In this document: positions 1-5,517 of the stretch, piece by piece
Layout of the letters: each line of letters begins with the position of its first letter
How positions within the stretch are numbered: the first letter of the stretch is position 1
Assembly: GCA_030695785.1 (NCBI GenBank)
Contig: JAUYPR010000025.1
Location: 1-5,517 of the forward strand
Direction: 5' to 3'
DNA length: 5,517 nucleotides
Origin: a bacterium
Lineage (GTDB): Bacteria; Patescibacteriota; Microgenomatia; JAUYPR01
The notes under the pieces: model-generated
What the model saw: only the letters and a program-made list of their open reading frames with translations
Told to the model about the DNA's origin: nothing
Databases searched by the model: none
Made by a program: the position numbers and the translations under genes

Positions 1-595
1 CCAATCCAACCAAAAATGCAAGCTTCACATCCCCAACCCCCATCCCTTTCCCGCGCGTCAGCAAAATCAACAACCAAAAAAAGAGCACCAATCCGAGTGC
101 CGCAGCCCCGTCAATCCATAGCGTCAACCAGCCTCCATCGAACAAGTGCAGCGTGATTCGATAGAAGATTGTCGTTACAACCCCAACTCCAATCAGCCCA
201 TCCGGCAGTAAAAAATGCTCCAAGTCAATGAACGCAAGTGCGACCAGAACCGGAATCAAAAATAGCACCCAGCCGAACGTCATTAAACTTCCAATTGATG
301 ACAACGACGGCTGCAGCCAGAAAAACGCTCCGACCCAACTCACCGCAACGAGCATTTCAACCACCGGATATTGCCAGGAAATCGGCTTCTTGCAATACCT
401 ACACCGAGCTTTGTAAAGAGCAAAACGAAGAAGGGGAATGAGATCAAACCACCCAAGAGGTTTCGAACACTTTGGGCAGAACGATCGTGTCCACTTCCAG
501 TCAATCCCTCGCGGAATCCTATATATTAATACATTGGTAAAACTACCAACGACGAGTCCAAAGAGAAAAAGACTTCCTATCCAAAACGGTAGCAT
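1..595 (-). CDS. pilD: Prepilin peptidase PilD (A24 family), 3' end cut by window
   Basis: Membrane aspartic protease that removes the leader of prepilins and usually N-methylates the new N-terminus. The reading frame is open from ATG 595-593 to the left edge (198 codons), so the stop lies outside the window. The start is followed by a hydrophobic helix with the family signature GSFTNVLIYRIPRG (about residues 17-30). Two CxxC pairs (C40/C43 and C65/C68) form the zinc-binding cytoplasmic domain found in the bifunctional enzymes. Both catalytic aspartates are visible: D124 in FIDLEHFLLPD and D189 in GMGVGDVKL. Family members are usually about 250 residues, so roughly the last quarter is missing. 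The ATG is 5 nt past the pilin stop. A GTG at 604-602 would give an N-terminus three residues longer and a GTGA overlap with the pilin stop. No clear Shine-Dalgarno sequence is seen. Last visible gene of the pil operon. Confidence 0.95.
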   Translation of the reverse strand, partial: MLPFWIGSLFLFGLVVGSFTNVLIYRIPRGIDWKWTRSFCPKCSKPLGWFDLIPLLRFALYKARCRYCKKPISWQYPVVEMLVAVSWVGAFFWLQPSLSSIGSLMTFGWVLFLIPVLVALAFIDLEHFLLPDGLIGVGVVTTIFYRITLHLFDGGWLTLWIDGAAALGLVLFFWLLILLTRGKGMGVGDVKLAFLVGL

Positions 596-600
596 GCCAT

Positions 601-1092
601 TCACAAGATTGTCAAGTCCGTTCCAAACTCCATCCAGTCAAGGTCATCACCGCCGTCATTTTTATACAATGCGAATTGCCGCTCGTCACTTTCTAACCTT
701 CCACGAATCTCAAACCGGCCTGCCCGATAGCCAAATTCATAATGAAAGGTTGCATCATTGATTGGATCAACTGGGAGTTGGGGAAGGTAGGCTTGCAAAT
801 TGACCTTAACCCATCCATATCCATCACCGCGCGATGCGTCTTTATCGAGCGACGATCCGACGTCACCCACAAACAGCGCGGACGCGGTGCCGGTAAATGA
901 ATCCACGACTGCCCGGTCAATAGCCGCAATAATATTCTCCAAATCGCTTTGACGGATGGTGTCGCGGCGCTTTTTTGACAGTTCAAAGGGATTTAAGACA
1001 ATAAGGACGGTCGCAGCAAGAACCGCAATAATGACCACAACAATAATCGCCTCAGTGACGATTGGATATTGAAATGGCGAACGAGTTTTCAT
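601..1092 (-). CDS. Type IV pilin / GspG-like pseudopilin with non-canonical leader
   Basis: Predicted 163-residue pilin-like protein and the only pilin in the window. A hydrophobic helix (about residues 15-34) is followed by LNPFELSKKRRDTIRQSDL, the usual pattern of Patescibacteria GspG/PilA-like proteins. The C-terminal half has LPVDPINDATFHYEF and a glycine-rich strand segment resembling the GspG fold. There are no cysteines. Conserved Glu is at residue 14, which as position +5 would put the cleavage site between Tyr9 and Pro10. The usual Gly at -1 and Phe-Thr-Leu-Ile at +1 to +4 are absent (residues 6-13 read PFQYPIVT), so processing by PilD is doubtful. An in-frame TGA lies just upstream of the ATG, and the other frames show no hidden GFTLIE, so start choice does not explain it. 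It lies 23 nt after pilC, without a clear ribosome binding site. It is either a divergent major pilin or a minor pseudopilin. Confidence 0.85.
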   Translation of the reverse strand: MKTRSPFQYPIVTEAIIVVVIIAVLAATVLIVLNPFELSKKRRDTIRQSDLENIIAAIDRAVVDSFTGTASALFVGDVGSSLDKDASRGDGYGWVKVNLQAYLPQLPVDPINDATFHYEFGYRAGRFEIRGRLESDERQFALYKNDGGDDLDWMEFGTDLTIL

Positions 1093-1115
1093 ATTGTTTT
1101 GTCATCATGACGACT

Positions 1116-2327
1116 TTAAAATGCGCTCGTGATCTGATAAATGGGTAAAATCACGGCCATCACCAAAAAAGCAACCCCAAGCCCTAAGATAATCATAATA
1201 ATCGGCTCAATAGCCGCGGTCAAGCCGCGAATCTGGTGTTCTGCCTCACTTTCAAAGTAGCTCGACAACCGCAGGAGCAAAACATCGAGCTTGCCGGTTG
1301 ATTCACCGGTACGGATCATCTGTCCAACAATCGGCGGGAAGATCGGTTCGCGGCTGATGGGTGTCGCGAGCGGCGTGCCGCGTTCCACTTCGCGTGATGC
1401 TTGCATAATTGCATCTTGATACAATACATTTTCCAACGCGCGCGCAACAGTTGTCAACCCTTCAATAATCGGAATACCAGCAGTAATGAGTAATGAAAGT
1501 GTTCGAGTAAATTCAGCCAGCACCACATTTTCCAAAATAGCGCCGAACAAAGGCACACGAAGGCGAAAACGGTCAACCGCACGCCGTCCTACATCTGTCT
1601 TTCCCCACCAACGCAGCCAAATTGCACCACCGACAAAAAAACCCGCGAGAATGTACCAATAGGCCACCATGAAACTGGATGCTCCAATTAAAATCCTCGT
1701 CGGAAGTGGCAATGACGACCCCAGTTCGCCAAAAAGTGAAGTCAGCCGCGGCAGCACAAACACCATCATGACAATGACAACCCCAATCATGGCCGTGATC
1801 ACGATAACTGGATAAATCATCGCACCCTTGACCTTGCTTCGAAAATCCCGCTCTTTTTCCAAGTTCTCAGACAACCTCGTGAGCACCTTGTCCAAGACGC
1901 CCGCGGACTCGCCGGCGCGGACTAAACTGATGAACACCATACTAAACGTCTCTTGATGCCGGTCCAGCGCATCGGCAAAACTCATCCCGCCGTCAATGTC
2001 GCGAATAATTTGGGCCACCATGCGCTGCATATCCGGGTTTTTCGTTTGCTCGCGGAGAATCGTGAGCGCCTCGGTCAGCGTCAGCCCTGCCTCCACCATC
2101 GTCGCAAGTTGCCGCGTAAACCCGACAATTTCAAAGTGCTGGGCAAACTTCAGAAAGCGGAATTGCGAAAGGACAGACGCAGTCGCCTCGGCCTTCTGCT
2201 TCAGCGAGACCGGAAAAAGTTTGTGGTCACGCAGCGCTGTCACTGCCGCGCGCTCATTTTGAGCCTCGATCATGCCTTCAACGGTTGCGCCATGCGCGTC
2301 TTTCGCCGTATACGCAAATGTGGTCAT
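1116..2327 (-). CDS. pilC: Type IV pilus inner-membrane platform protein PilC
   Basis: Polytopic membrane protein of the GspF/PilC family (403 residues, normal length) that couples the cytoplasmic ATPases to pilin insertion and removal. The N-terminus MTTFAYTAKDAHG with the following EGMIEAQN is the typical family opening. Two homologous T2SSF domains are seen at about residues 66-190 and 268-395, each with the repeated motif R(A/T)GESxGxLDxxLxRLS (137-153 and 339-355). Hydrophobic segments lie at about 172-193, 212-236 and 374-396. The C-terminal ILPIYQITSAF ending also fits the family. The ATG overlaps the pilT TGA as ATGA, which suggests translational coupling to the C-terminal part of pilT. 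AAGGGG just upstream may be a weak ribosome binding site. The stop is TAA. Gene intact. Confidence 0.97.
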   Translation of the reverse strand: MTTFAYTAKDAHGATVEGMIEAQNERAAVTALRDHKLFPVSLKQKAEATASVLSQFRFLKFAQHFEIVGFTRQLATMVEAGLTLTEALTILREQTKNPDMQRMVAQIIRDIDGGMSFADALDRHQETFSMVFISLVRAGESAGVLDKVLTRLSENLEKERDFRSKVKGAMIYPVIVITAMIGVVIVMMVFVLPRLTSLFGELGSSLPLPTRILIGASSFMVAYWYILAGFFVGGAIWLRWWGKTDVGRRAVDRFRLRVPLFGAILENVVLAEFTRTLSLLITAGIPIIEGLTTVARALENVLYQDAIMQASREVERGTPLATPISREPIFPPIVGQMIRTGESTGKLDVLLLRLSSYFESEAEHQIRGLTAAIEPIIMIILGLGVAFLVMAVILPIYQITSAF

Positions 2328-2857
2328 TTCACCCCTTGTTCACCCACACCGAGAAAACGGGAGAACATCTCCGGCCGCAATGACCATTCACGCGCAACCT
2401 CTGTCGCGACAGTCCCAGACTTCACTAAGTTTGCCAATGACTCATCAATCAGCATCATGCCCATTTCTTTGGATGTCGCGATCACATTGTCCAGCATGTG
2501 CGTTTTTCCTTCTCGAATGATGTTTTTCACGGCCGGTGACCCAACCAAGACTTCGCACGCCAGGATCCGACCCTTATCAGTACGGGGAAGCAGTCGCTGA
2601 GACAAAACGACCGCAAGCGTATTCGCAAGCTGCATGCGCACCTGGCCTTGCTGGTTTTCCGGAAACACATCCACAATCCGGTCAATGGTCTGCGACGCGC
2701 TGTTTGTGTGCAAAGTGGCAAACACCAAGTGCCCGGTTTCTGCAATCGTCAGTGCAGCGGAGACAGTTTCGTGGTCACGCATTTCACCCACCATGACAAT
2801 ATCCGGATCTTCCCGTAAAGCTGATCGCAACGCCATATTCCAGCTATGCGTATCCAT
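2324..2857 (-). CDS. pilT: PilT C-terminal part (downstream of the internal stop)
   Basis: This is the longest Met-initiated frame after the internal stop (177 residues, starting at Met182 of the full-length frame). The 15 codons between the stop and this Met (from VFPKAK to RELG) still match PilT, so this Met is an internal residue rather than a natural start. It carries Walker B, the His box, AVKNIIRE and the C-terminal helices but no Walker A. AGGG sits directly against the ATG, too close for a good ribosome binding site. A re-initiated product would be a partial ATPase at best. It ends in TGA, overlapping the pilC ATG. Confidence 0.7.
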   Translation of the reverse strand: MDTHSWNMALRSALREDPDIVMVGEMRDHETVSAALTIAETGHLVFATLHTNSASQTIDRIVDVFPENQQGQVRMQLANTLAVVLSQRLLPRTDKGRILACEVLVGSPAVKNIIREGKTHMLDNVIATSKEMGMMLIDESLANLVKSGTVATEVAREWSLRPEMFSRFLGVGEQGVK

Positions 2858-2902
2858 CCCTAATTCCCGCTGCGAGACGACCGTCTTTGCTTTTGGAAAG
2901 AC

Positions 2903-3400
2903 TTATTCATTCGGATCTTCGATGGTCAAAATATGTTCCCCCCGCGTTTGATTAATCGCATTTAACATTGCGGCAAGGGTGGTTGATTTCCCGTGGCCAG
3001 TCGGGCCAGTCACCAACACAAACCCCTGGCGCATGGCGACAATGCGCTGAACAATCGGGGGAAGACTCAACTCTTGAATCGTCCGGATGGTTTGCGGAAT
3101 CAGCCGGAAGGCCACCGCCACATTGCCTAAACTGTGGTAGGCGTTAATCCGGAACCGGTTGCCGTCAGAAAACTGGAAGGAAAAATCCAACTCGAGGTTC
3201 TTCAAAAAAAACTCCTGCTGTTCTTTGTTCATGACAGACGCAACGAGTTGAGAAAGCTCCATGCCGCTCATGACTGGGATTTCGGCGATGGGCAGAAGGC
3301 GGCCATCCACACGCAGGATCGGGGGATACAGCGCAACCAAATGCAAATCCGACGCCTGTCGTGCAATGATTGTAGAGAGTAATTGTTGGATCGTCACCAT
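2903..3400 (-). CDS. pilT: PilT N-terminal part (upstream of the internal stop)
   Basis: This is the 165-residue product expected if translation ends at the internal TAA. It holds the PAS-like domain (SDLHL at 17-21, RVDG at 30-33, RFRINAY at 82-88) and the Walker A loop with Lys138, where His136 replaces the commoner Ser. It stops just after the Asp box. It lacks Walker B, the His box and the C-terminal helices, so it could not hydrolyse ATP as a PilT hexamer by itself. The start ATG is 2 nt after the pilB stop with no clear Shine-Dalgarno sequence, which fits coupled translation. Confidence 0.8.
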   Translation of the reverse strand: MVTIQQLLSTIIARQASDLHLVALYPPILRVDGRLLPIAEIPVMSGMELSQLVASVMNKEQQEFFLKNLELDFSFQFSDGNRFRINAYHSLGNVAVAFRLIPQTIRTIQELSLPPIVQRIVAMRQGFVLVTGPTGHGKSTTLAAMLNAINQTRGEHILTIEDPNE

Positions 3401-3402
3401 GG

Positions 3403-5100
3403 TTATGATTCAGCAACGCGGAGAATCTCCTCGATCGTCGTGATGCCCTCCAAGACCTTCAAATACCCGTCTTGCTTCATGGTAATCATCCCTTCTGCAA
3501 CCGCAACCTCCGACACTTGGGTGGAAGGTGAACGCTCCAAGATCAATTTCCCGATCCCTGAACTTATGGGCATGACTTCAAAAATCCCGATCCGGCCAAG
3601 ATACCCGGAATTACCGCATTTCGGGCAACCGCGGCCTTTATAGACCTTTGATTCGCCGTTTGTGGGGAAAAGCTTTCCAAGCGTTTGTTTGATATCCGTC
3701 AAAACCTGCGGCGGTGCGTCCAGCGCTTGTTTACACGCCTCGCAAATTTTGCGCACCACGCGTTGCCCAGCCACCGCGTTCATCGTGGACGCAAGCAAAA
3801 ACGGCTCAGCGCCCATGTCGAGAAGGCGGGGGAGAGACCCGGCCGCGTCGTTTGTGTGCAGGGTGGAGAGGACCAAATGGCCGGTCAGCGACGCTTGGAC
3901 CGCAAGTTCGGTTGTTTCTTTATCGCGGACTTCTCCGACCATAATGACGTTTGGGTCCTGCCGCAAAAACGCGCGCAAGCCGGACGCAAACGTAAGCCCG
4001 GCCGCTGGATTCACCTGAACCTGGTTTACCCCGGAAATTTGGTATTCCACCGGATCTTCCAATGTCAAAATGTTCACGCGCGGGGTGTTGATTTTGGAAA
4101 GGATGGAATAGAGCGTCGTTGTTTTCCCACTCCCGGTCGGGCCGGTGATCAGAATGATGCCGTGCGGCCGCAGGATGTTGGCTTCGAGATTTTTGAGTGC
4201 GGGCCCGCGCAAACCGAGTTCTCCTAGGCTTGGAATTCCGCCGGTTTTTTTCAAAAGCCGGATGGCCACTTTCTCACCAAACACCGTTGGGAGTGTTGAG
4301 ATACGCAAATCAATATCCTCTGCGGCAATCTTCACATTAAACCGGCCATCTTGCGGCACGCGTTTTTCATCAATTTTGAGTCCTGACAAGATTTTGATGC
4401 GGGAAACAACCGAGTCGTGAACGCTCTTCGGCAGGACTAACTTTTCCTGCAAGATACCGTCTACACGGAAACGGACGCGGGTTCTATCTTCATGCGGCTC
4501 AATGTGGATGTCAGACGCGCGGACTTTAATGGCGTAATCAAGCAATGTCGTGACAATTTTTGAAACCGGCGCCTCGCGGATGACTTCGCCGGCACGCACT
4601 GCTTCCTCTGGCACTTCTTTGACGTCACCCGTCTCTTTCAGAACCGCCGACACTTCGGTCGAAAGGCTTTGCGAATAGTGGTGCATGATGGCGCGTTCAA
4701 TGTCACTGGTGGATGCAAGATACGGCCGGACATCGTGCCCGCTTTTGCGCTCCAAAAACTCAATCACTTGAACGTCTAAGGGGTCTACCATCGCCACATG
4801 CAGGACGTTATCTTTCAGGTCAAACGGGAACAGTTTGTAGCGAGTGGCGATTTGTTCCGGAACCAATCCCAAGACATCCGCGGGGACGCCTTTTTCTTCC
4901 AACACGACGGAGGGAATGCCGAGTGCGCTTGCGCGCAACTGCACCAGTTCTTGTTCAGGAATAAGCTTCCGTTCAAGCAAAAGGTTTTCAATGGATTTGC
5001 CGGAACTTGCGCTTTCCAGCCGCAGTTGTTGGAGAACTTCAGGGGTCAACAGGCCGCGCGAAACAAGCACGTCCTCAAGCCGGGCAGGTGCACAATTCAT
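3403..5100 (-). CDS. pilB: Type IV pilus extension ATPase PilB (GspE family)
   Basis: Hexameric cytoplasmic ATPase that drives pilus polymerisation with PilC. 565 residues, normal length. An MshEN-type N-terminal domain (about 5-145, with LEDVLVSRGLLTPE) is followed by the N2 domain with SDIHIEP (196-202) and RVDG (212-215). The RecA-like domain then has Walker A GPTGSGKT (320-327), Asp box TLEDPVEY (346-353), Walker B VIMVGEVRD (385-393) and His box TGHLVLSTLHTND (406-418). A zinc-binding tetracysteine motif (C453/C456, C492/C495) separates PilB/GspE from PilT. ATG 5100-5098 is chosen because the conserved domain begins a few residues later. The frame is open upstream to 5235, but that extension is low-complexity and would overlap the divergent gene. 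The only SD-like GGAG is 2 nt from the ATG, too close. First gene of the operon, TAA stop, intact. Confidence 0.97.
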   Translation of the reverse strand: MNCAPARLEDVLVSRGLLTPEVLQQLRLESASSGKSIENLLLERKLIPEQELVQLRASALGIPSVVLEEKGVPADVLGLVPEQIATRYKLFPFDLKDNVLHVAMVDPLDVQVIEFLERKSGHDVRPYLASTSDIERAIMHHYSQSLSTEVSAVLKETGDVKEVPEEAVRAGEVIREAPVSKIVTTLLDYAIKVRASDIHIEPHEDRTRVRFRVDGILQEKLVLPKSVHDSVVSRIKILSGLKIDEKRVPQDGRFNVKIAAEDIDLRISTLPTVFGEKVAIRLLKKTGGIPSLGELGLRGPALKNLEANILRPHGIILITGPTGSGKTTTLYSILSKINTPRVNILTLEDPVEYQISGVNQVQVNPAAGLTFASGLRAFLRQDPNVIMVGEVRDKETTELAVQASLTGHLVLSTLHTNDAAGSLPRLLDMGAEPFLLASTMNAVAGQRVVRKICEACKQALDAPPQVLTDIKQTLGKLFPTNGESKVYKGRGCPKCGNSGYLGRIGIFEVMPISSGIGKLILERSPSTQVSEVAVAEGMITMKQDGYLKVLEGITTIEEILRVAES

Positions 5101-5110
5101 GGCTCCACTT

Positions 5111-5122
5111 ATCGTATACAAT
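5111..5122. repeat. Near-perfect 12-bp palindrome around GTATAC, possible shared -10 element
   Basis: ATCGTATACAAT reads ATTGTATACGAT on the other strand, a palindrome with one mismatched pair. It gives a -10-like hexamer in each direction: TACAAT toward the delta-prime-like gene and TACGAT toward pilB. It may act as a symmetric bidirectional promoter core or as a small operator. A plus-strand start from this box would fall close to or inside the Shine-Dalgarno sequence, which weakens the promoter reading on that side. Confidence 0.35.
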
Positions 5123-5125
5123 GGG

Positions 5126-5132
5126 GGAGGAG
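5126..5132 (+). promoter_or_regulatory. Ribosome binding site of the delta-prime-like gene
   Basis: GGAGGAG ends 9 nt before the ATG at 5142. It is the only strong, well-spaced Shine-Dalgarno match at any gene start in the window, and it decides the start codon over the ATG at 5199. Confidence 0.7.
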
Positions 5133-5141
5133 AAGTCAACA

Positions 5142-5517
5142 ATGTTGCCAACATCCTTCGGAATACTTTTGGAAGGCGGGTCAGTTTTGTCAAGAAAAAT
5201 GTTTGTGGACACCCGCATCCTGAACGACATTCCACCGTTTGATGTCTTTCGTGTAGGAGGAGTGGAACCGTCCATTGGCATCAATGACGTACGGAGGATG
5301 AAACGAGCAGTGAGTCTAAAACATATCCGGCCATACAAAGTTGTCATTGAGGAAGCGCAGCAACTCACCATTCCTGCCCAAAACGCGCTGCTGAAAATCC
5401 TGGAAGAGCCGCCGGAAAACGTTCAGTTTGTGCTGACAGTTCCACATCGTGGCCGCCTGTTGCCGACCATCCAATCCCGCCTCAACAGTTATCACATTGA
5501 TGAAAGCCTGAGTGAGG
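5142..5517 (+). CDS. holB: DNA polymerase III delta-prime-like clamp-loader subunit, 3' end cut by window
   Basis: The open frame of 125 codons runs to the right edge without a stop. Recognisable motifs are IGINDVRRMKRAVSL (45-59), the Walker B-like strand KVVIEEAQQLT (66-76), IPAQNALLKILEEPPEN (77-93) and RLLPTIQSRL (105-114). These are the order and spacing seen in DnaX/HolB AAA+ clamp-loader subunits. The region before IGI is only about 44 residues and has no P-loop and no Cys-rich zinc module, unlike E. coli delta-prime. Position 114 is Leu where SRC is usual. The protein would help load the sliding clamp, probably without binding ATP itself. The ATG at 5142 is chosen because GGAGGAG lies 9 nt upstream; ATG 5199 is possible but would drop the first beta-strand (GILLEGG). 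Transcribed away from the pil operon. Confidence 0.85.
   Translation, partial: MLPTSFGILLEGGSVLSRKMFVDTRILNDIPPFDVFRVGGVEPSIGINDVRRMKRAVSLKHIRPYKVVIEEAQQLTIPAQNALLKILEEPPENVQFVLTVPHRGRLLPTIQSRLNSYHIDESLSE

Larger units (their letters stand above)
2324..3400 (-). pseudogene. pilT: Type IV pilus retraction ATPase PilT, interrupted by in-frame TAA at codon 166
   Basis: PilT is the hexameric cytoplasmic ATPase that depolymerises pili, powering retraction, twitching and DNA uptake. The full frame is 358 residues plus one internal stop, the normal family length. In order: PAS-like N-terminal domain (about 1-100), Walker A GPTGHGKST (132-140), Asp box TIEDPNE (159-165), TAA at codon 166, SQRELGMDTH (176-184), Walker B DIVMVGEMRD (200-209), His box TGHLVFATLHTNS (222-234) and a version of the AIRNLIRE motif, AVKNIIRE (290-297). 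The two halves are in the same frame, so this is a nonsense change and not a frameshift. Relatives have Tyr or Phe at the stop (EDPIEYV), and TAA is one base from either Tyr codon. The gene starts 2 nt after the pilB stop. Everything else looks under selection, so the lesion is recent, a sequence error, or read through. Confidence 0.9.
5111..5139 (-). promoter_or_regulatory. Putative sigma70-type promoter of the pil operon
   Basis: On the minus strand TTGACT (5139-5134) and TACGAT (5116-5111) are separated by 17 bp. They match the sigma70 consensus at 5 of 6 and 4 of 6 positions. Transcription would begin around 5104, about 4 nt before the pilB ATG, giving a nearly leaderless mRNA. The -35 box lies directly next to the opposing gene's start. 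Inferred from sequence only. Confidence 0.4.

Noticed and set aside
228..761. Small plus-strand open frames across the left 760 bases
   Set aside because: These are antisense to pilD and the end of the pilin gene, which explain the whole stretch. No ribosome binding site or domain supports them.
1953..2600. Plus-strand open frame of 215 codons antisense to pilC and pilT
   Set aside because: The translation is rich in Arg, Cys, Ser and His with no domain, and it lies across two strongly conserved minus-strand genes. It is a shadow frame.
2903..2905. Genetic-code reassignment or frameshift as the explanation for the break in pilT
   Set aside because: Both halves share one frame, so no indel is needed. 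TAA also ends pilB and pilC at natural positions, so it is a normal stop here. No internal TGA codons were seen in the conserved genes, unlike in Patescibacteria lineages that recode TGA.
3685..4227. Plus-strand open frame of 180 codons antisense to pilB
   Set aside because: It overlies the PilB ATPase core and zinc motif, and its translation has no recognisable fold or motif. The open frame follows from pilB codon use.
3403..5100. Assignment of the locus to a type II secretion system (gspE/gspF/gspG)
   Set aside because: The ATPase, platform and pilin families are shared with type II secretion, but a PilT-family retraction ATPase in the same operon is characteristic of type IV pili, and no secretin or other gsp genes are visible.
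5098..5105. GGAG just before the pilB ATG as a functional Shine-Dalgarno sequence
   Set aside because: Only 2 nt separate it from the start codon, too close for normal pairing. No downstream start has better spacing while keeping the conserved N-terminus.
5101..5235. N-terminal extension of pilB to an upstream ATG at 5235
   Set aside because: The extra 45 residues are Cys-, Pro- and Thr-rich with no family match, and they would overlap the coding start of the delta-prime-like gene. Conserved PilB sequence begins just after the ATG at 5100.

Overview
The window holds a compact type IV pilus (T4P) assembly operon on the minus strand. Diverging from it on the plus strand is the start of a DNA polymerase III delta-prime-like gene. 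Read in the direction of transcription (high to low coordinates) the operon is pilB (extension ATPase, 5100-3403), pilT (retraction ATPase, 3400-2324, interrupted by an in-frame TAA), pilC (inner-membrane platform, 2327-1116), one pilin/pseudopilin (1092-601) and pilD (prepilin peptidase, 595 to the left edge, cut by the window). Junctions are tight: a 2-nt gap, an ATGA overlap, a 23-nt gap and a 5-nt gap. This points to a single transcript. On the right, a 41-bp intergenic stretch (5101-5141) separates pilB from the delta-prime-like gene, which runs off the right edge.

The likely source is a Patescibacteria/CPR bacterium of the Parcubacteria type. This is inferred from the gene order, from the pilin style (hydrophobic helix followed by an AATVLIVLNPFELSKKRRD-type segment and an LPVDP motif) and from the short delta-prime-like protein with no P-loop. 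Base composition looks near 50% G+C by eye. TAA ends pilB and pilC, and TGA ends pilT and the pilin gene, so the code looks standard.

The parts would work as follows. PilD processes and methylates prepilins, PilC is the membrane platform, PilB powers extension and PilT powers retraction. Two features depart from this. First, pilT carries a TAA exactly where the family has an aromatic residue after the EDPxE motif, with both halves in the same frame and otherwise well conserved. Second, the only pilin has a proper hydrophobic helix with Glu at the +5 position but lacks the Gly-Phe-Thr-Leu prepilin peptidase site.

No RNA genes, CRISPR arrays, insertion sequences or terminators were recognised. 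The stretch from 1 to 600, which can look empty because its gene has no stop codon inside the window, is filled by pilD. No new kind of system was found; the points of interest are oddities inside a recognisable T4P locus.
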